Source: Brevibacterium album DSM 18261
GTDB taxonomy: Bacteria > Actinomycetota > Actinomycetes > Actinomycetales > Brevibacteriaceae
Assembly: GCF_000426445.1 (NCBI RefSeq)
Contig: NZ_KE384526.1
Location: forward strand, 414,279-478,278
Direction: 5' to 3'
DNA length: 64,000 nt
In this document: positions 50,769-58,014 of the stretch, piece by piece
Numbering within the stretch: the first letter of the stretch is position 1
How the letters are laid out: each line of letters starts with the position of its first letter
The notes under the pieces: generated by a model
What the model saw: the letters and a program-made list of their open reading frames with translations, nothing else
What the model was told of the DNA's origin: nothing
Databases searched by the model: none
Made by a program: the position numbers and the translations under genes

Positions 50769-51380
50769 ATGGCTGCAGAGAGAATCGTCTGGATCGACTG
50801 CGAGATGACCGGCCTCGACCTCGAGCTCGACGAGCTCATCGAGGTTGCGGCGATCGTCACCGACTTCGACCTCGTCCCGCTCGATGCAGGGATCGACGTC
50901 GTCATCCGCCCCTCCGATGCGGCGCGCGAGAATATGAACGACTTCGTCACGAAGATGCACGAGGCCTCAGGGCTCATCACGGAACTGGACGGAGGCACGA
51001 CGGTCGCCGATGCACAGGCCCGTGTGCTCGCATACATCCGACAGCACGTGCCCGAGGCCGGGAAGGCGCCGCTGGGAGGCAACTCCGTGGGCACGGACAA
51101 GGCGTTCCTGCTCAAGCAGATGCCGGAGCTCGTCGACCACCTCCACTACCGGATCATCGACGTCTCCTCGATCAAGGAGCTCAGCCGCCGCTGGTTCCCG
51201 CGCGTCTACTTCCAGTCGCCGGAGAAGACGGGCGGCCACCGCGCGCTCGGCGACATCCAGGATTCGATCCGCGAGCTCGCGTACTACCGCCGGGCCGCGT
51301 TCCGGACCGCGGAGCCCGCCTCCGAGGAGGCCCGGACGATCGCGGCCGAGGTGATCGCCGACTACGCGCAGGAGCGCTGA
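50769..51380 (+). CDS. orn: Oligoribonuclease
   Basis: A 203-residue DEDDh 3'-5' exonuclease that degrades 2- to 5-base RNAs, including pGpG. ExoI carries the acidic pair in RIVWIDCEMTGLD, ExoII is near GGNSVGTDKAFLLKQMPEL, and ExoIII is KTGGHRALGDIQDSIREL with catalytic His and Asp. Length and motifs match actinobacterial Orn. The start lies 7 bases after a -10 box. Two hairpins follow the stop. Confidence 0.96.
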   Translation: MAAERIVWIDCEMTGLDLELDELIEVAAIVTDFDLVPLDAGIDVVIRPSDAARENMNDFVTKMHEASGLITELDGGTTVADAQARVLAYIRQHVPEAGKAPLGGNSVGTDKAFLLKQMPELVDHLHYRIIDVSSIKELSRRWFPRVYFQSPEKTGGHRALGDIQDSIRELAYYRRAAFRTAEPASEEARTIAAEVIADYAQER

Positions 51381-51408
51381 CGCACGGCCGCGTGCGCACG
51401 GCCGTGCG
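51381..51408. terminator. Hairpin directly after orn
   Basis: Arms cgcacggccg / cggccgtgcg (10 bases) around an 8-base loop begin at the first base after the stop codon. Confidence 0.55.
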
Positions 51409-51412
51409 TCTT

Positions 51413-51472
51413 CGGGGAGCTTTCTACGGTGCGGACACCCTGCACGGTGCCCGCACCGTAGAAAGCTCCCCG
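51413..51472. terminator. Long 22-base-pair hairpin between orn and the SCO6745-type gene
   Basis: Arms of 22 bases (starting cggggagctttctacggtgc, and complement) are perfect and enclose a 16-base loop. It lies between convergent genes. The stem is far longer than a usual terminator, so it may belong to a dispersed palindrome family. Confidence 0.6.
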
Positions 51473-51494
51473 ACCAGGTCTGCTCGACCGTGGC

Positions 51495-52418
51495 TCAGCC
51501 GTGGCCGAAGAGCTTCTGCGGGATGATCCCGGCCTCGGCCACGCGGACGGCGAGCGTCTTCGCATCGTCCTTGAGGGCTGCGAGCGCCTCATCGTCGAGC
51601 GCGCTCCATGCCGCTTCGACGGAATCGTCGGTGAGGTCCTCGACCGCGGCCTTGAGCTCCTGTCCCTCCGCTTCCAGGTCCGCGGAGTCCGCGGCCTCGG
51701 TGAGCAGTCCGCGTGCGGCCAGCGATTCCGCGGTCTCCCGCCACTCCTCCTCGCTCCAGCCGCGGGACTTGCGCATCGCGCCGGGCTTGAAGGAGCGGCC
51801 CGTCGCGGAGTCGAGGACGATCGCCTCCAGCCCGGTGAGCCCGCCGGCGATGAGCGAGGCGAGGTGGCCGTCCCCGCGGTACTCGCGGAGCAGGGTGATG
51901 GCCGCCCACAGGTCGAGGAACGCCTGCAGGGCCGGATCCTGTGCTCGCACCGTGCCGGAGTTCAGCACGGCGCGGTGACCGGCGTAGAGCGCCCGCCCGC
52001 TGAGGTCCTGCGCGGCCACCACCGGTGCGATCCGGTCGAGGATCCGCTGTGCGAGGTCGGCGAATTCAGCGGTGCGGCCTGCGGCCTCGCCGGCGGTGAA
52101 CAGCTCTGCGCTCATCGCCTCCACGCCGGTGAGCCGGGCCGCGAGCACCCGCGCCGGGGCGGCTTCGTCCCAGCAGGCCGGCACGCGCTCGGCGACGAAG
52201 CTGGGAGAGAAGGCGTAGAAGGTCGCGGTGATGAGCTCGGGCGGGGCCGCTCCCAGTGCTGCGCCGCGGACGGCGAGGTACTGGTTCTGCGGACTCAGGC
52301 CGGCTTCCGAGAGCGCCGCGGCCACCGTCTGCGAGAAATAGGAGGCGGAGTGGAAGGAGTCGAGCCGCTTGGTTGCGGATCGGATGAGCTGAGTGCGCGA
52401 TGCTGGCGATTCCGACAT
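51495..52418 (-). CDS. SCO6745-family protein, unknown function
   Basis: A 307-residue mainly helical protein of the actinobacterial SCO6745 type. Characteristic stretches are LDSFHSASYFS near the start, YFAFSPSFV-like FYAFSPSFVAERVPACWD, LWAAITLLREYRGDGHLASL and the ending EEWRETAESLAARGLL. It has no signal or membrane segment. TAGGCT lies 6 bases before the ATG, indicating leaderless transcription. Biochemical role unknown. Confidence 0.85.
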   Translation of the reverse strand: MSESPASRTQLIRSATKRLDSFHSASYFSQTVAAALSEAGLSPQNQYLAVRGAALGAAPPELITATFYAFSPSFVAERVPACWDEAAPARVLAARLTGVEAMSAELFTAGEAAGRTAEFADLAQRILDRIAPVVAAQDLSGRALYAGHRAVLNSGTVRAQDPALQAFLDLWAAITLLREYRGDGHLASLIAGGLTGLEAIVLDSATGRSFKPGAMRKSRGWSEEEWRETAESLAARGLLTEAADSADLEAEGQELKAAVEDLTDDSVEAAWSALDDEALAALKDDAKTLAVRVAEAGIIPQKLFGHG

Positions 52419-52424
52419 GGCAGG

Positions 52425-52430
52425 AGCCTA
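52425..52430 (-). promoter_or_regulatory. -10 box for leaderless SCO6745-type mRNA
   Basis: TAGGCT on the minus strand ends 6 bases before the ATG at 52418. Confidence 0.5.
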
Positions 52431-52587
52431 CCGTGTGACCTGCGCTACAGTCGCATGCGCGTTGCACTCGAACTGCTGCTGGCTGCGGCGGCCGCGGTGC
52501 CGCCGGAGAGGGCGCGAGCCTGAGCCGCCTCACGTTCGCCGGGGCGGGATCGGGTCGCTCCGCGTTCGCATGGGGCCGCTGCGCGGC

Positions 52588-53298
52588 TCACACGAGGCGC
52601 AGGTCCGTGAGGCAGGTGGCATCGTCCCCCGCACGGGTGGACACCGTGTCGTGGGCCTGACGGCCCTCGTGCTCCACCGTGATCTCCGCCGTGATGCCGC
52701 GCGGCAGCCAGAGACCCACGAAGCCGTTGTCATAGGTGGAGAGCTCCTCGTCGAGAAGTCCCTCCCCCGTCTCGGCATCGGTCACCGTGACGGAGACGGG
52801 CGCGTTGCGCAGTTCGCCCAGGCACGTGGTGAGGCTGTGGAAATGGCACTCATGCGTCTGCTCCGCGTAAGGCGCGAGCGAGACGTAGAAACGGTCCTCC
52901 GGCATCGGCAGCCGCGCCTCCTCACCCGCGCCGTCCGTGAGCACGAGCTCACCCGGGAGGACCGAGGCGAGGAGATCGGCGGGGCGTTCGGCGAGGGGAA
53001 GGGCGTCGAGGCGGGCAATGATCTCCTCCGCGGGGAGATCCGCGAGACCGTGGGCGGCAAGCACGTCCTGCACGCCTTCGGAGGCCTCGGCCGCATCGCC
53101 TGGTCCGCCCACCGGGGACTCGCCCTCCGACGCATCGGAGGGAGTGATCTGCCCGGCGGATCCGGTCTGATCGGCAAGTCCGACTTCCTCGGCAGAGCAG
53201 CCCGTGAGGGTGAGGGCACCGGCGAGGAGTGCGACCGCGAGGGTGCGGCGGGGCCTGTGGGCGGGCCTGAGACGGCGGGCGGATGCAAGAGGATTCAC
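52588..53298 (-). CDS. cueP: CueP-family copper-binding lipoprotein
   Basis: A 236-residue protein, GTG start with AGGAG about 8 bases upstream. A lipoprotein signal ends LTLTGC (Cys34). An acidic linker follows, then the CueP domain. The metal-binding and family marks are QTHECHFHSLTTCLGEL, NGFVGLWLPRGI and the final TCLTDLRLV. In Salmonella CueP binds copper in the periplasm; here it would be tethered outside the membrane. No copper ATPase, oxidase or metal regulator is in the window, so it stands alone. A long plus-strand frame over the same bases is a shadow. Confidence 0.88.
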   Translation of the reverse strand: MNPLASARRLRPAHRPRRTLAVALLAGALTLTGCSAEEVGLADQTGSAGQITPSDASEGESPVGGPGDAAEASEGVQDVLAAHGLADLPAEEIIARLDALPLAERPADLLASVLPGELVLTDGAGEEARLPMPEDRFYVSLAPYAEQTHECHFHSLTTCLGELRNAPVSVTVTDAETGEGLLDEELSTYDNGFVGLWLPRGITAEITVEHEGRQAHDTVSTRAGDDATCLTDLRLV

Positions 53299-53508
53299 GG
53301 ACAGGCTCCTGTGCGGGTGGGCGGACCGGGCCACTCTATGCACCGGCGGCGCACACCGTGCCCGCGCGCCCGGATTCGGGATGCGGGTGTCCGCTGTGCG
53401 AACCACCGCCTCGCCGAGGGCACGGGACCGGAGCCGGAGCCGGGACCGGGACCGGAGCCGGGGCACTGCATACCCGCACGCCGTCTCGCCGTGCACCCGC
53501 AGCCCGGA

Positions 53509-53916
53509 TCATTCCGGAGTGCTCGGGCTCCACTCCCGGGTCTGCCCGAAGGAATCGGGGTCCACGGGTCGGCGCTTCCTCGGCAGCTTCTCGACCACCA
53601 GCAGATAGGACTCGGTCACGAGGTCCTCGACGAGCTGGGGATCGAGGGCCTCCCCCGCCCGAACCGTGATCCAGTGCCGCTTGTTCATGTGGTATCCCGG
53701 TGTGATCTCGGCGAAGGCCTCGCGCAGCGCTTCGCCGTCCTCGGGCCGGACCTTGAGATTCACGATCGCTTCTCCCCGGAGCCGGGAGAGCAGCATGAAC
53801 ACCTTGCCGCAGACCTTGTAGACGTCCCATTCGGGGCCGAAGGGATGCTCGAGCACGGAAGCGGGCAGCTCCTCCGTCCGCGCCTGCGCTGTCCCCACGA
53901 GTTCCATACCGTCCAT
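53509..53916 (-). CDS. MmcQ/YjbR family protein
   Basis: A 135-residue small protein with the YjbR fold: PEWDVYKVCGKVFMLLSR, IVNLKVRPEDGEALRE and GYHMNKRHWITVRAGEALD, typical of the family. The start MDGMEL is chosen because AGGAGG lies 4 bases before it. Such proteins bind DNA or resemble DNA-binding domains, but their role is unknown. It lies 63 bases downstream of the AlkD-like gene on the same strand. Confidence 0.88.
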   Translation of the reverse strand: MDGMELVGTAQARTEELPASVLEHPFGPEWDVYKVCGKVFMLLSRLRGEAIVNLKVRPEDGEALREAFAEITPGYHMNKRHWITVRAGEALDPQLVEDLVTESYLLVVEKLPRKRRPVDPDSFGQTREWSPSTPE

Positions 53917-53979
53917 CGGACCTCCTGTGCCGTTCTCTGGTCTCGTCATCCGCAGTCCGACATCGTTCGAACGCGCGCC

Positions 53980-54672
53980 TCAGCCTTCCCGGTAGCGAGA
54001 ACGCTCAGCGGGGTCGAGCTTCTCGGTTGCCAGCCTCAGGCATGCCCGCGTCATGTCGGCGGCATGCGCGGACAGAAGCCGTCGAAGCCGGTCCGGATCG
54101 CACCCTCCCGCGTGCTTGAGGAACGTGCCGACGGCGTTGTGGACGACTGGAAGCGGGTCGGCGAGCAGTCTCTCCGCCACTGCGAATCCCGCGTCGAGAT
54201 CGGCCTCGCCACCCGACCGGGTGAATAGCAGGGGCGCAGTGACGGCGCTGCGCCTCTGCAGCGGGGCGTCCGCCTCTGCCAGCGAGAAGAGCAGGTCGTA
54301 GGGTCCACCGGAAACGCACCCGCCGACGACGCGCGGCGCACTCCTGTCGACCATGTCCCAGGTGGTGATCCGGTCGTGCCGCTCGACGTAGATCTCACAG
54401 AGCTCTCGCCGGCCCCGGGGATCGAGCCTTCGTCTGGCCTTGAAGTCCAGGATGCAGAAAGCCGTCAGTCGCGGCTCATAAGCCGGATGGTCCAGGAGCT
54501 CGTGGACCTGATCGAGCCCGAGCCCGACGTGTGCCTTGGCCGTGTCGAACACGTCGCGCATCCTGAGCCCGAAAGCCGGCTCGTCCGCACTGAGCCTCTT
54601 GCGGACTTTGGGCAGTTCAGCGGGCAGGGCGAGTTCGCGCAGCCGCCCGACCACCTGACTGGCTTCGCTCAT
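53980..54672 (-). CDS. AlkD-like DNA alkylation repair protein (HEAT repeats)
   Basis: A 230-residue all-helical protein of the DNA alkylation repair family. RMRDVFDTAKAHVGLGLDQ and the TTWDMVDRSAPRVVGG loop match the AlkD Trp-Asp site that binds damaged DNA. LEKLYEP-like HEAT helices continue to LKHAGGCDPDRLRRLLSAH. AlkD excises positively charged alkylated purines (for example 3-methyladenine). Catalytic Asp in WDMVD is kept. GGGAGG lies 5 bases before the ATG. It sits near tRNA-His and upstream of the YjbR gene. Confidence 0.82.
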   Translation of the reverse strand: MSEASQVVGRLRELALPAELPKVRKRLSADEPAFGLRMRDVFDTAKAHVGLGLDQVHELLDHPAYEPRLTAFCILDFKARRRLDPRGRRELCEIYVERHDRITTWDMVDRSAPRVVGGCVSGGPYDLLFSLAEADAPLQRRSAVTAPLLFTRSGGEADLDAGFAVAERLLADPLPVVHNAVGTFLKHAGGCDPDRLRRLLSAHAADMTRACLRLATEKLDPAERSRYREG

Positions 54673-54756
54673 CCCGCCTCCCGCACTCCGCGCCGAGCTT
54701 CAGGGTCTCATACGATCCCGCGGGACACGAGCATCTGCCCTCCCGCCGCACAGCAG

Positions 54757-54800
54757 AAGGGCCTTCTGATCCGCTCATGCGAGCGGATCAGAAGGCCCTT
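54757..54800. terminator. Terminator hairpin after tRNA-His
   Basis: Perfect 20-base arms (aagggccttctgatccgctc and complement) enclose a 4-base loop, beginning 5 bases past the tRNA 3' end on the minus strand. It also lies beyond the start of the AlkD-like gene. Confidence 0.8.
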
Positions 54801-54805
54801 CCGGA

Positions 54806-54882
54806 TGGGGTGGCTAACGGGACTTGAACCCGCGGCCCCCGCGACCACAACGCGGTGCTCTACCAGCTGAGCTATAGCCACC
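54806..54882 (-). tRNA. tRNA-His (anticodon GTG)
   Basis: Full cloverleaf on the minus strand. The acceptor stem GTGGCTA pairs with TAGCCAC, the D-loop reads AGCTCAGCTGGTAGAGC, the anticodon loop TTGTGGT gives GTG, and the T-arm has GGGTTCAAGTCCC. The extra 5' G (G-1) needed for histidylation faces discriminator C73, and the CCA end is encoded. Span includes G-1 and CCA. Confidence 0.96.
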
Positions 54883-55187
54883 ATGCGCCTGCCCGGCACA
54901 TGCGCGCCGTTTCGACAACAGAGAACAGCATAGACCGGCTCACAGCCCTTCGCCAACCCAGATCCGCCCTCCGCGCTGAGATGCTCGTCACTCCACCCGC
55001 CCGCCTGGACCGAGCATCGGACCCTCAGGAGTACCGCAGTTCCGCGCCGCGAGACTGCGGTAACTATTCGGACTCGGTCCAGCCCGCTGCACAGCTCTCC
55101 TCGCCTCGGCTCCCTACACTGGGGTTCGCACTCACGTTCACCCCGCCGTCCCTTACTGTCTTCGCACTTCCCGAGGTCGCTCACACC
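54883..55187. other. 305-base spacer upstream of the 55188 gene
   Basis: No gene is evident, although one plus-strand frame is open by chance. It holds an inverted repeat (55032-55062) and a TACACT -10-like box at 55115-55120, 67 bases before the next ATG, without a clear -35. Confidence 0.5.
55032..55062. repeat. Inverted repeat upstream of the 55188 gene
   Basis: Arms taccgcagt and actgcggta (9 bases) flank a 13-base centre. It could be an operator or an upstream stem. Confidence 0.4.
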
Positions 55188-56963
55188 ATGCCCCACGCCC
55201 ACATCACTGTCGCTCAGGACCGCAGCGCAGAGGTGAACATCGCAGGCGAGGTGACCCCGCATCCCGACCTGGGCTCGGCCGTGGCGCACCTCGCCCAGCA
55301 TGCCCGCTCCACCCGCACCGACCTCGAGGTGCGGATCAGCGACGGGCCCGTCGAACGCGGGCTGCGCATCAGTGCCACCGGGCAGATCGCGGCCGTCCCC
55401 GGTGAGGACACCGCTGCCGCATCCACCGACGAAGACGCGACAGGCAGTGCCTCCGCGGAGGGGCCGAACGGAGCTCCACACACCGCACAGGCCCCGCCCC
55501 CGGGCGAGACCGGCGACGCAGAGAGCCGTTCAGAGCCCGAGGCGTCCGCGCCCGCCGGCGCACCCGAACCGACCGGCCTCGAGCAGGACCCCTCGGACGA
55601 CGCCTCCGCGGACAAGCACTCCGAGGAGGACTCCTCGGCCGCGGCAGACTTCCCCGTGGGCACCCGGTACTCCGGGCCCGCCGAGACCTTGGGCGCCGCA
55701 CCCGACTCAGGGGACGGCAGGCGCTCCGAGCGGAAGCGCGCCTCCTCGTCCCGGACGCACCGAGTCCGGAGAGAGACTCCCCGGCGGCCTCGCAGCGTGC
55801 GTCTCACCGTCCCGAGCCTCGTCCTCTCCGTGCTCCTCGTCCTCGCCCTGGCGTTCTTCTTCCTCCCCGACCTCATCGGCACCCCGGCCGCGGACGAGTC
55901 GGGCGTGCCGACGGACACCGCCGCCCCGAGCCGCATGCCGGTGACGCAGGAGCCCTCGGACACGCCGGTGCCCGGCTTCGCCGCCGAACCGCGCTGGGAG
56001 GCCGATGTGCCGCCCACCGCCTCCGTCACGGCCACCTCGCGTGGGGTCCTCGTCGTGGACAGCGGACGCCTCACCATCCTCGATGCGCGCACCGGCACCA
56101 CCCGCTACTCCGGGGGCTACACCGGGAGCGTGACCTTCGCCGCGGACACCGTCATCGACGGTGAGCCCGCCCTCGTCTGGCGCTACGACGACCGCGTCCA
56201 GGCGCTCTTCGACGGCGAGGACGCGCCAGTGGACATCCCCCTCGGCCCGGAGGCCCGCATGTCCGCGGCCGGCACCGGCGTGCTCATCAGGGAGGGCAAT
56301 TCCCTCAGCACCCTCGGCCGCGAGGGGCTGCAGCCAGTGCCGACGCCCGCGCCCGGATCCACACCGATGGCCGTCGACGACAGGCATCTCATCAGCGCCG
56401 TGTTCGAGGGACCGGTCGTCATGACCGACATCGACACCGGCGAGACCTCGGAGGTGCCGCTGGAGAGGCCCGGCGACAACCTCGAGATCAAGCAGTGGAA
56501 GTCCGCCGGCCACGGCCTGGCGATCACCGTCTGGGGAGAGCCCGAGGCCGGACTCAGCTCCGGCCACCGCCTCCAGCTCGCTGTGCACAGCCTCGAGGAC
56601 GGGAGCCTGTCGTCGATGAACGAGGTCTCCAGCGCCGACATCGGCGAGGAGGACTGGACCCGCGGTCAGGGCTACGCGCTCGCGGTCATCGGCCCTTTCC
56701 TCTACGACATCGGCACCGGACTGCTCCTGCTGGACGGCACCGAGAACGGCATGCAGTTCGGAGAGCCGCGCGGGAACCTGGTCCCCGGCACGAGCGCCGG
56801 CGAACCCATCATCCTCGCAGGTGTCCGCACGGACGCCGATTTCCAGGCCGGCGCCCCCACCGCATACACGACGGGCGCCGATCTGCTCGCTGTGACACAT
56901 GACTCCCGTTACGCAATCGTGCGCTCCGGAGCCGACAGGGTGACCGCCTATCCGACCGGATGA
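55188..56963 (+). CDS. Single-pass membrane protein with outer beta-propeller-like domain, unknown
   Basis: A 591-residue protein. Residues 1-70 form a compact cytoplasmic domain (HITVAQDRSAEVNIAGEV) and residues 70-205 an acidic, disordered linker rich in Pro, Glu and Ser. A basic stretch (RVRRETPRRPRSVR) precedes one membrane helix (about 209-232). The outer 350 residues show repeated beta motifs such as VLVVDSGRLTILDARTGTTRY and VVMTDIDTGETSEVPLERPG, like WD/PQQ propellers. The start MPHAHI is chosen since the conserved-looking domain begins there; upstream codons overlap tRNA-His. Function unknown; envelope sensor or scaffold is possible. Confidence 0.7.
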   Translation: MPHAHITVAQDRSAEVNIAGEVTPHPDLGSAVAHLAQHARSTRTDLEVRISDGPVERGLRISATGQIAAVPGEDTAAASTDEDATGSASAEGPNGAPHTAQAPPPGETGDAESRSEPEASAPAGAPEPTGLEQDPSDDASADKHSEEDSSAAADFPVGTRYSGPAETLGAAPDSGDGRRSERKRASSSRTHRVRRETPRRPRSVRLTVPSLVLSVLLVLALAFFFLPDLIGTPAADESGVPTDTAAPSRMPVTQEPSDTPVPGFAAEPRWEADVPPTASVTATSRGVLVVDSGRLTILDARTGTTRYSGGYTGSVTFAADTVIDGEPALVWRYDDRVQALFDGEDAPVDIPLGPEARMSAAGTGVLIREGNSLSTLGREGLQPVPTPAPGSTPMAVDDRHLISAVFEGPVVMTDIDTGETSEVPLERPGDNLEIKQWKSAGHGLAITVWGEPEAGLSSGHRLQLAVHSLEDGSLSSMNEVSSADIGEEDWTRGQGYALAVIGPFLYDIGTGLLLLDGTENGMQFGEPRGNLVPGTSAGEPIILAGVRTDADFQAGAPTAYTTGADLLAVTHDSRYAIVRSGADRVTAYPTG

Positions 56964-57120
56964 GTCCCTGTCCCCCGGCTGAACACGCGCCCCACCAGCG
57001 CAGACACCGGGTTCCGCAGTGCGGGCCGTTTCGTAAAGATTTGAACACGAGCAGATCGCGATCAGGTCACGCTGTTCGTTAGTATTGTCGCGAACCGGCC
57101 CCTTTCCCCTCCGAGGATCT

Positions 57121-57939
57121 ATGAAGACGGCTCCGCCCCGCTCCCCGCGATTCGCTCTCGCCGCAGCAGTCGCCCTGTGCCTCCTCACCGGCGCGGCACC
57201 CGCCTCGGCGCTCACCGGCGAGGCAGAGGCTCCCTCTCGTGCACAGGACTCTGCTTACGAGAGCGCCGCAGCAGAGGCCGCCGCCTCGGTGTCTCAGCCC
57301 TCCCCGAATGGCACCGGCTATCCCCGGACTCCGACGCCGAGTGAGACCCCCGGAGGCGAGGAATCGCAGGAGCCGACCTCCGATCCGAGCGGCCCGCCCA
57401 GCGAAGGGCCCAGTTCGTCTCCCGAGCCCACCCACCCCGAGCCCACGGGCAGCCCCACGGACCCGGGCCCCACCCGCGAACCCGCGCCGCAGCCCACTCA
57501 GGCTCCGGAGCCCACGCGCGGACCCGGCGTCCCCGAGGACAGCGAGGACTCCTCCGACGATGGCGAGGACCGGGACGAGCCGACCAGCGGCAAGGTCCAG
57601 GATCCCGCCACCGGCAACGGCTCCTCCTCACGGGGCTCCGATCAGGGCACCCCGTGGTCACCGTCCGAGGACACCGGTTCCGACTACTCGGATCCCGTGC
57701 CGCACGCACCGGGTGACGAGGAGGACGAGTCCATCACCGCCGAATCGGATCCCGATGGACGGGATGCCCAGGCCGACGGGGACGAGACGACCGCCACGGA
57801 CGATGACGCCACGGCTGACAGTGCGGATTCCGGTCTCTCCTGGCCCATCGCCCTGATCATCGCTCTGGGGCTCGCAGCGCTCGGCGTGGTGGCCTTCCTC
57901 CTGGCGCGCGGGCGCAGCGCCGCCGCCGAGGCGGACTGA
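57121..57939 (+). CDS. Secreted Pro/Thr/Glu-rich protein with C-terminal membrane anchor
   Basis: A 272-residue protein. A signal peptide (1-30, FALAAAVALCLLTGAAPASA) is followed by about 200 residues of disordered Pro/Ser/Glu/Asp-rich sequence with imperfect PEPT and PTDP repeats. A C-terminal helix (about 241-262, WPIALIIALGLAALGVVAFLL) and short basic tail follow. No LPxTG sorting motif is present, so it is probably membrane-anchored and spans the wall as a stalk. GAGGA lies 5 bases before the ATG. It sits 157 bases downstream of the 55188 gene and may act with it. Confidence 0.75.
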   Translation: MKTAPPRSPRFALAAAVALCLLTGAAPASALTGEAEAPSRAQDSAYESAAAEAAASVSQPSPNGTGYPRTPTPSETPGGEESQEPTSDPSGPPSEGPSSSPEPTHPEPTGSPTDPGPTREPAPQPTQAPEPTRGPGVPEDSEDSSDDGEDRDEPTSGKVQDPATGNGSSSRGSDQGTPWSPSEDTGSDYSDPVPHAPGDEEDESITAESDPDGRDAQADGDETTATDDDATADSADSGLSWPIALIIALGLAALGVVAFLLARGRSAAAEAD

Positions 57940-57955
57940 GGCAAGCGCGAGTCTT

Positions 57956-57986
57956 CGCGGCCGAGGCGGACTTGACCTCGGCCGCG
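57956..57986. terminator. Hairpin between convergent genes
   Basis: Arms cgcggccgagg and complement (11 bases) around a 9-base loop, between the stops at 57939 and 58015. Confidence 0.65.
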
Positions 57987-58014
57987 GTGCCGACCGTCCC
58001 CCGGGCCCGCCGCC

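Noticed and set aside
54883..55187. Upstream extension of the 55188 gene into tRNA-His
   Set aside because: The frame is open by chance; a start near 54855 would lie inside the tRNA gene.
54708..55481. 257-residue minus-strand frame across tRNA-His and its terminator
   Set aside because: It reads through the tRNA and a perfect hairpin and shows no family features.
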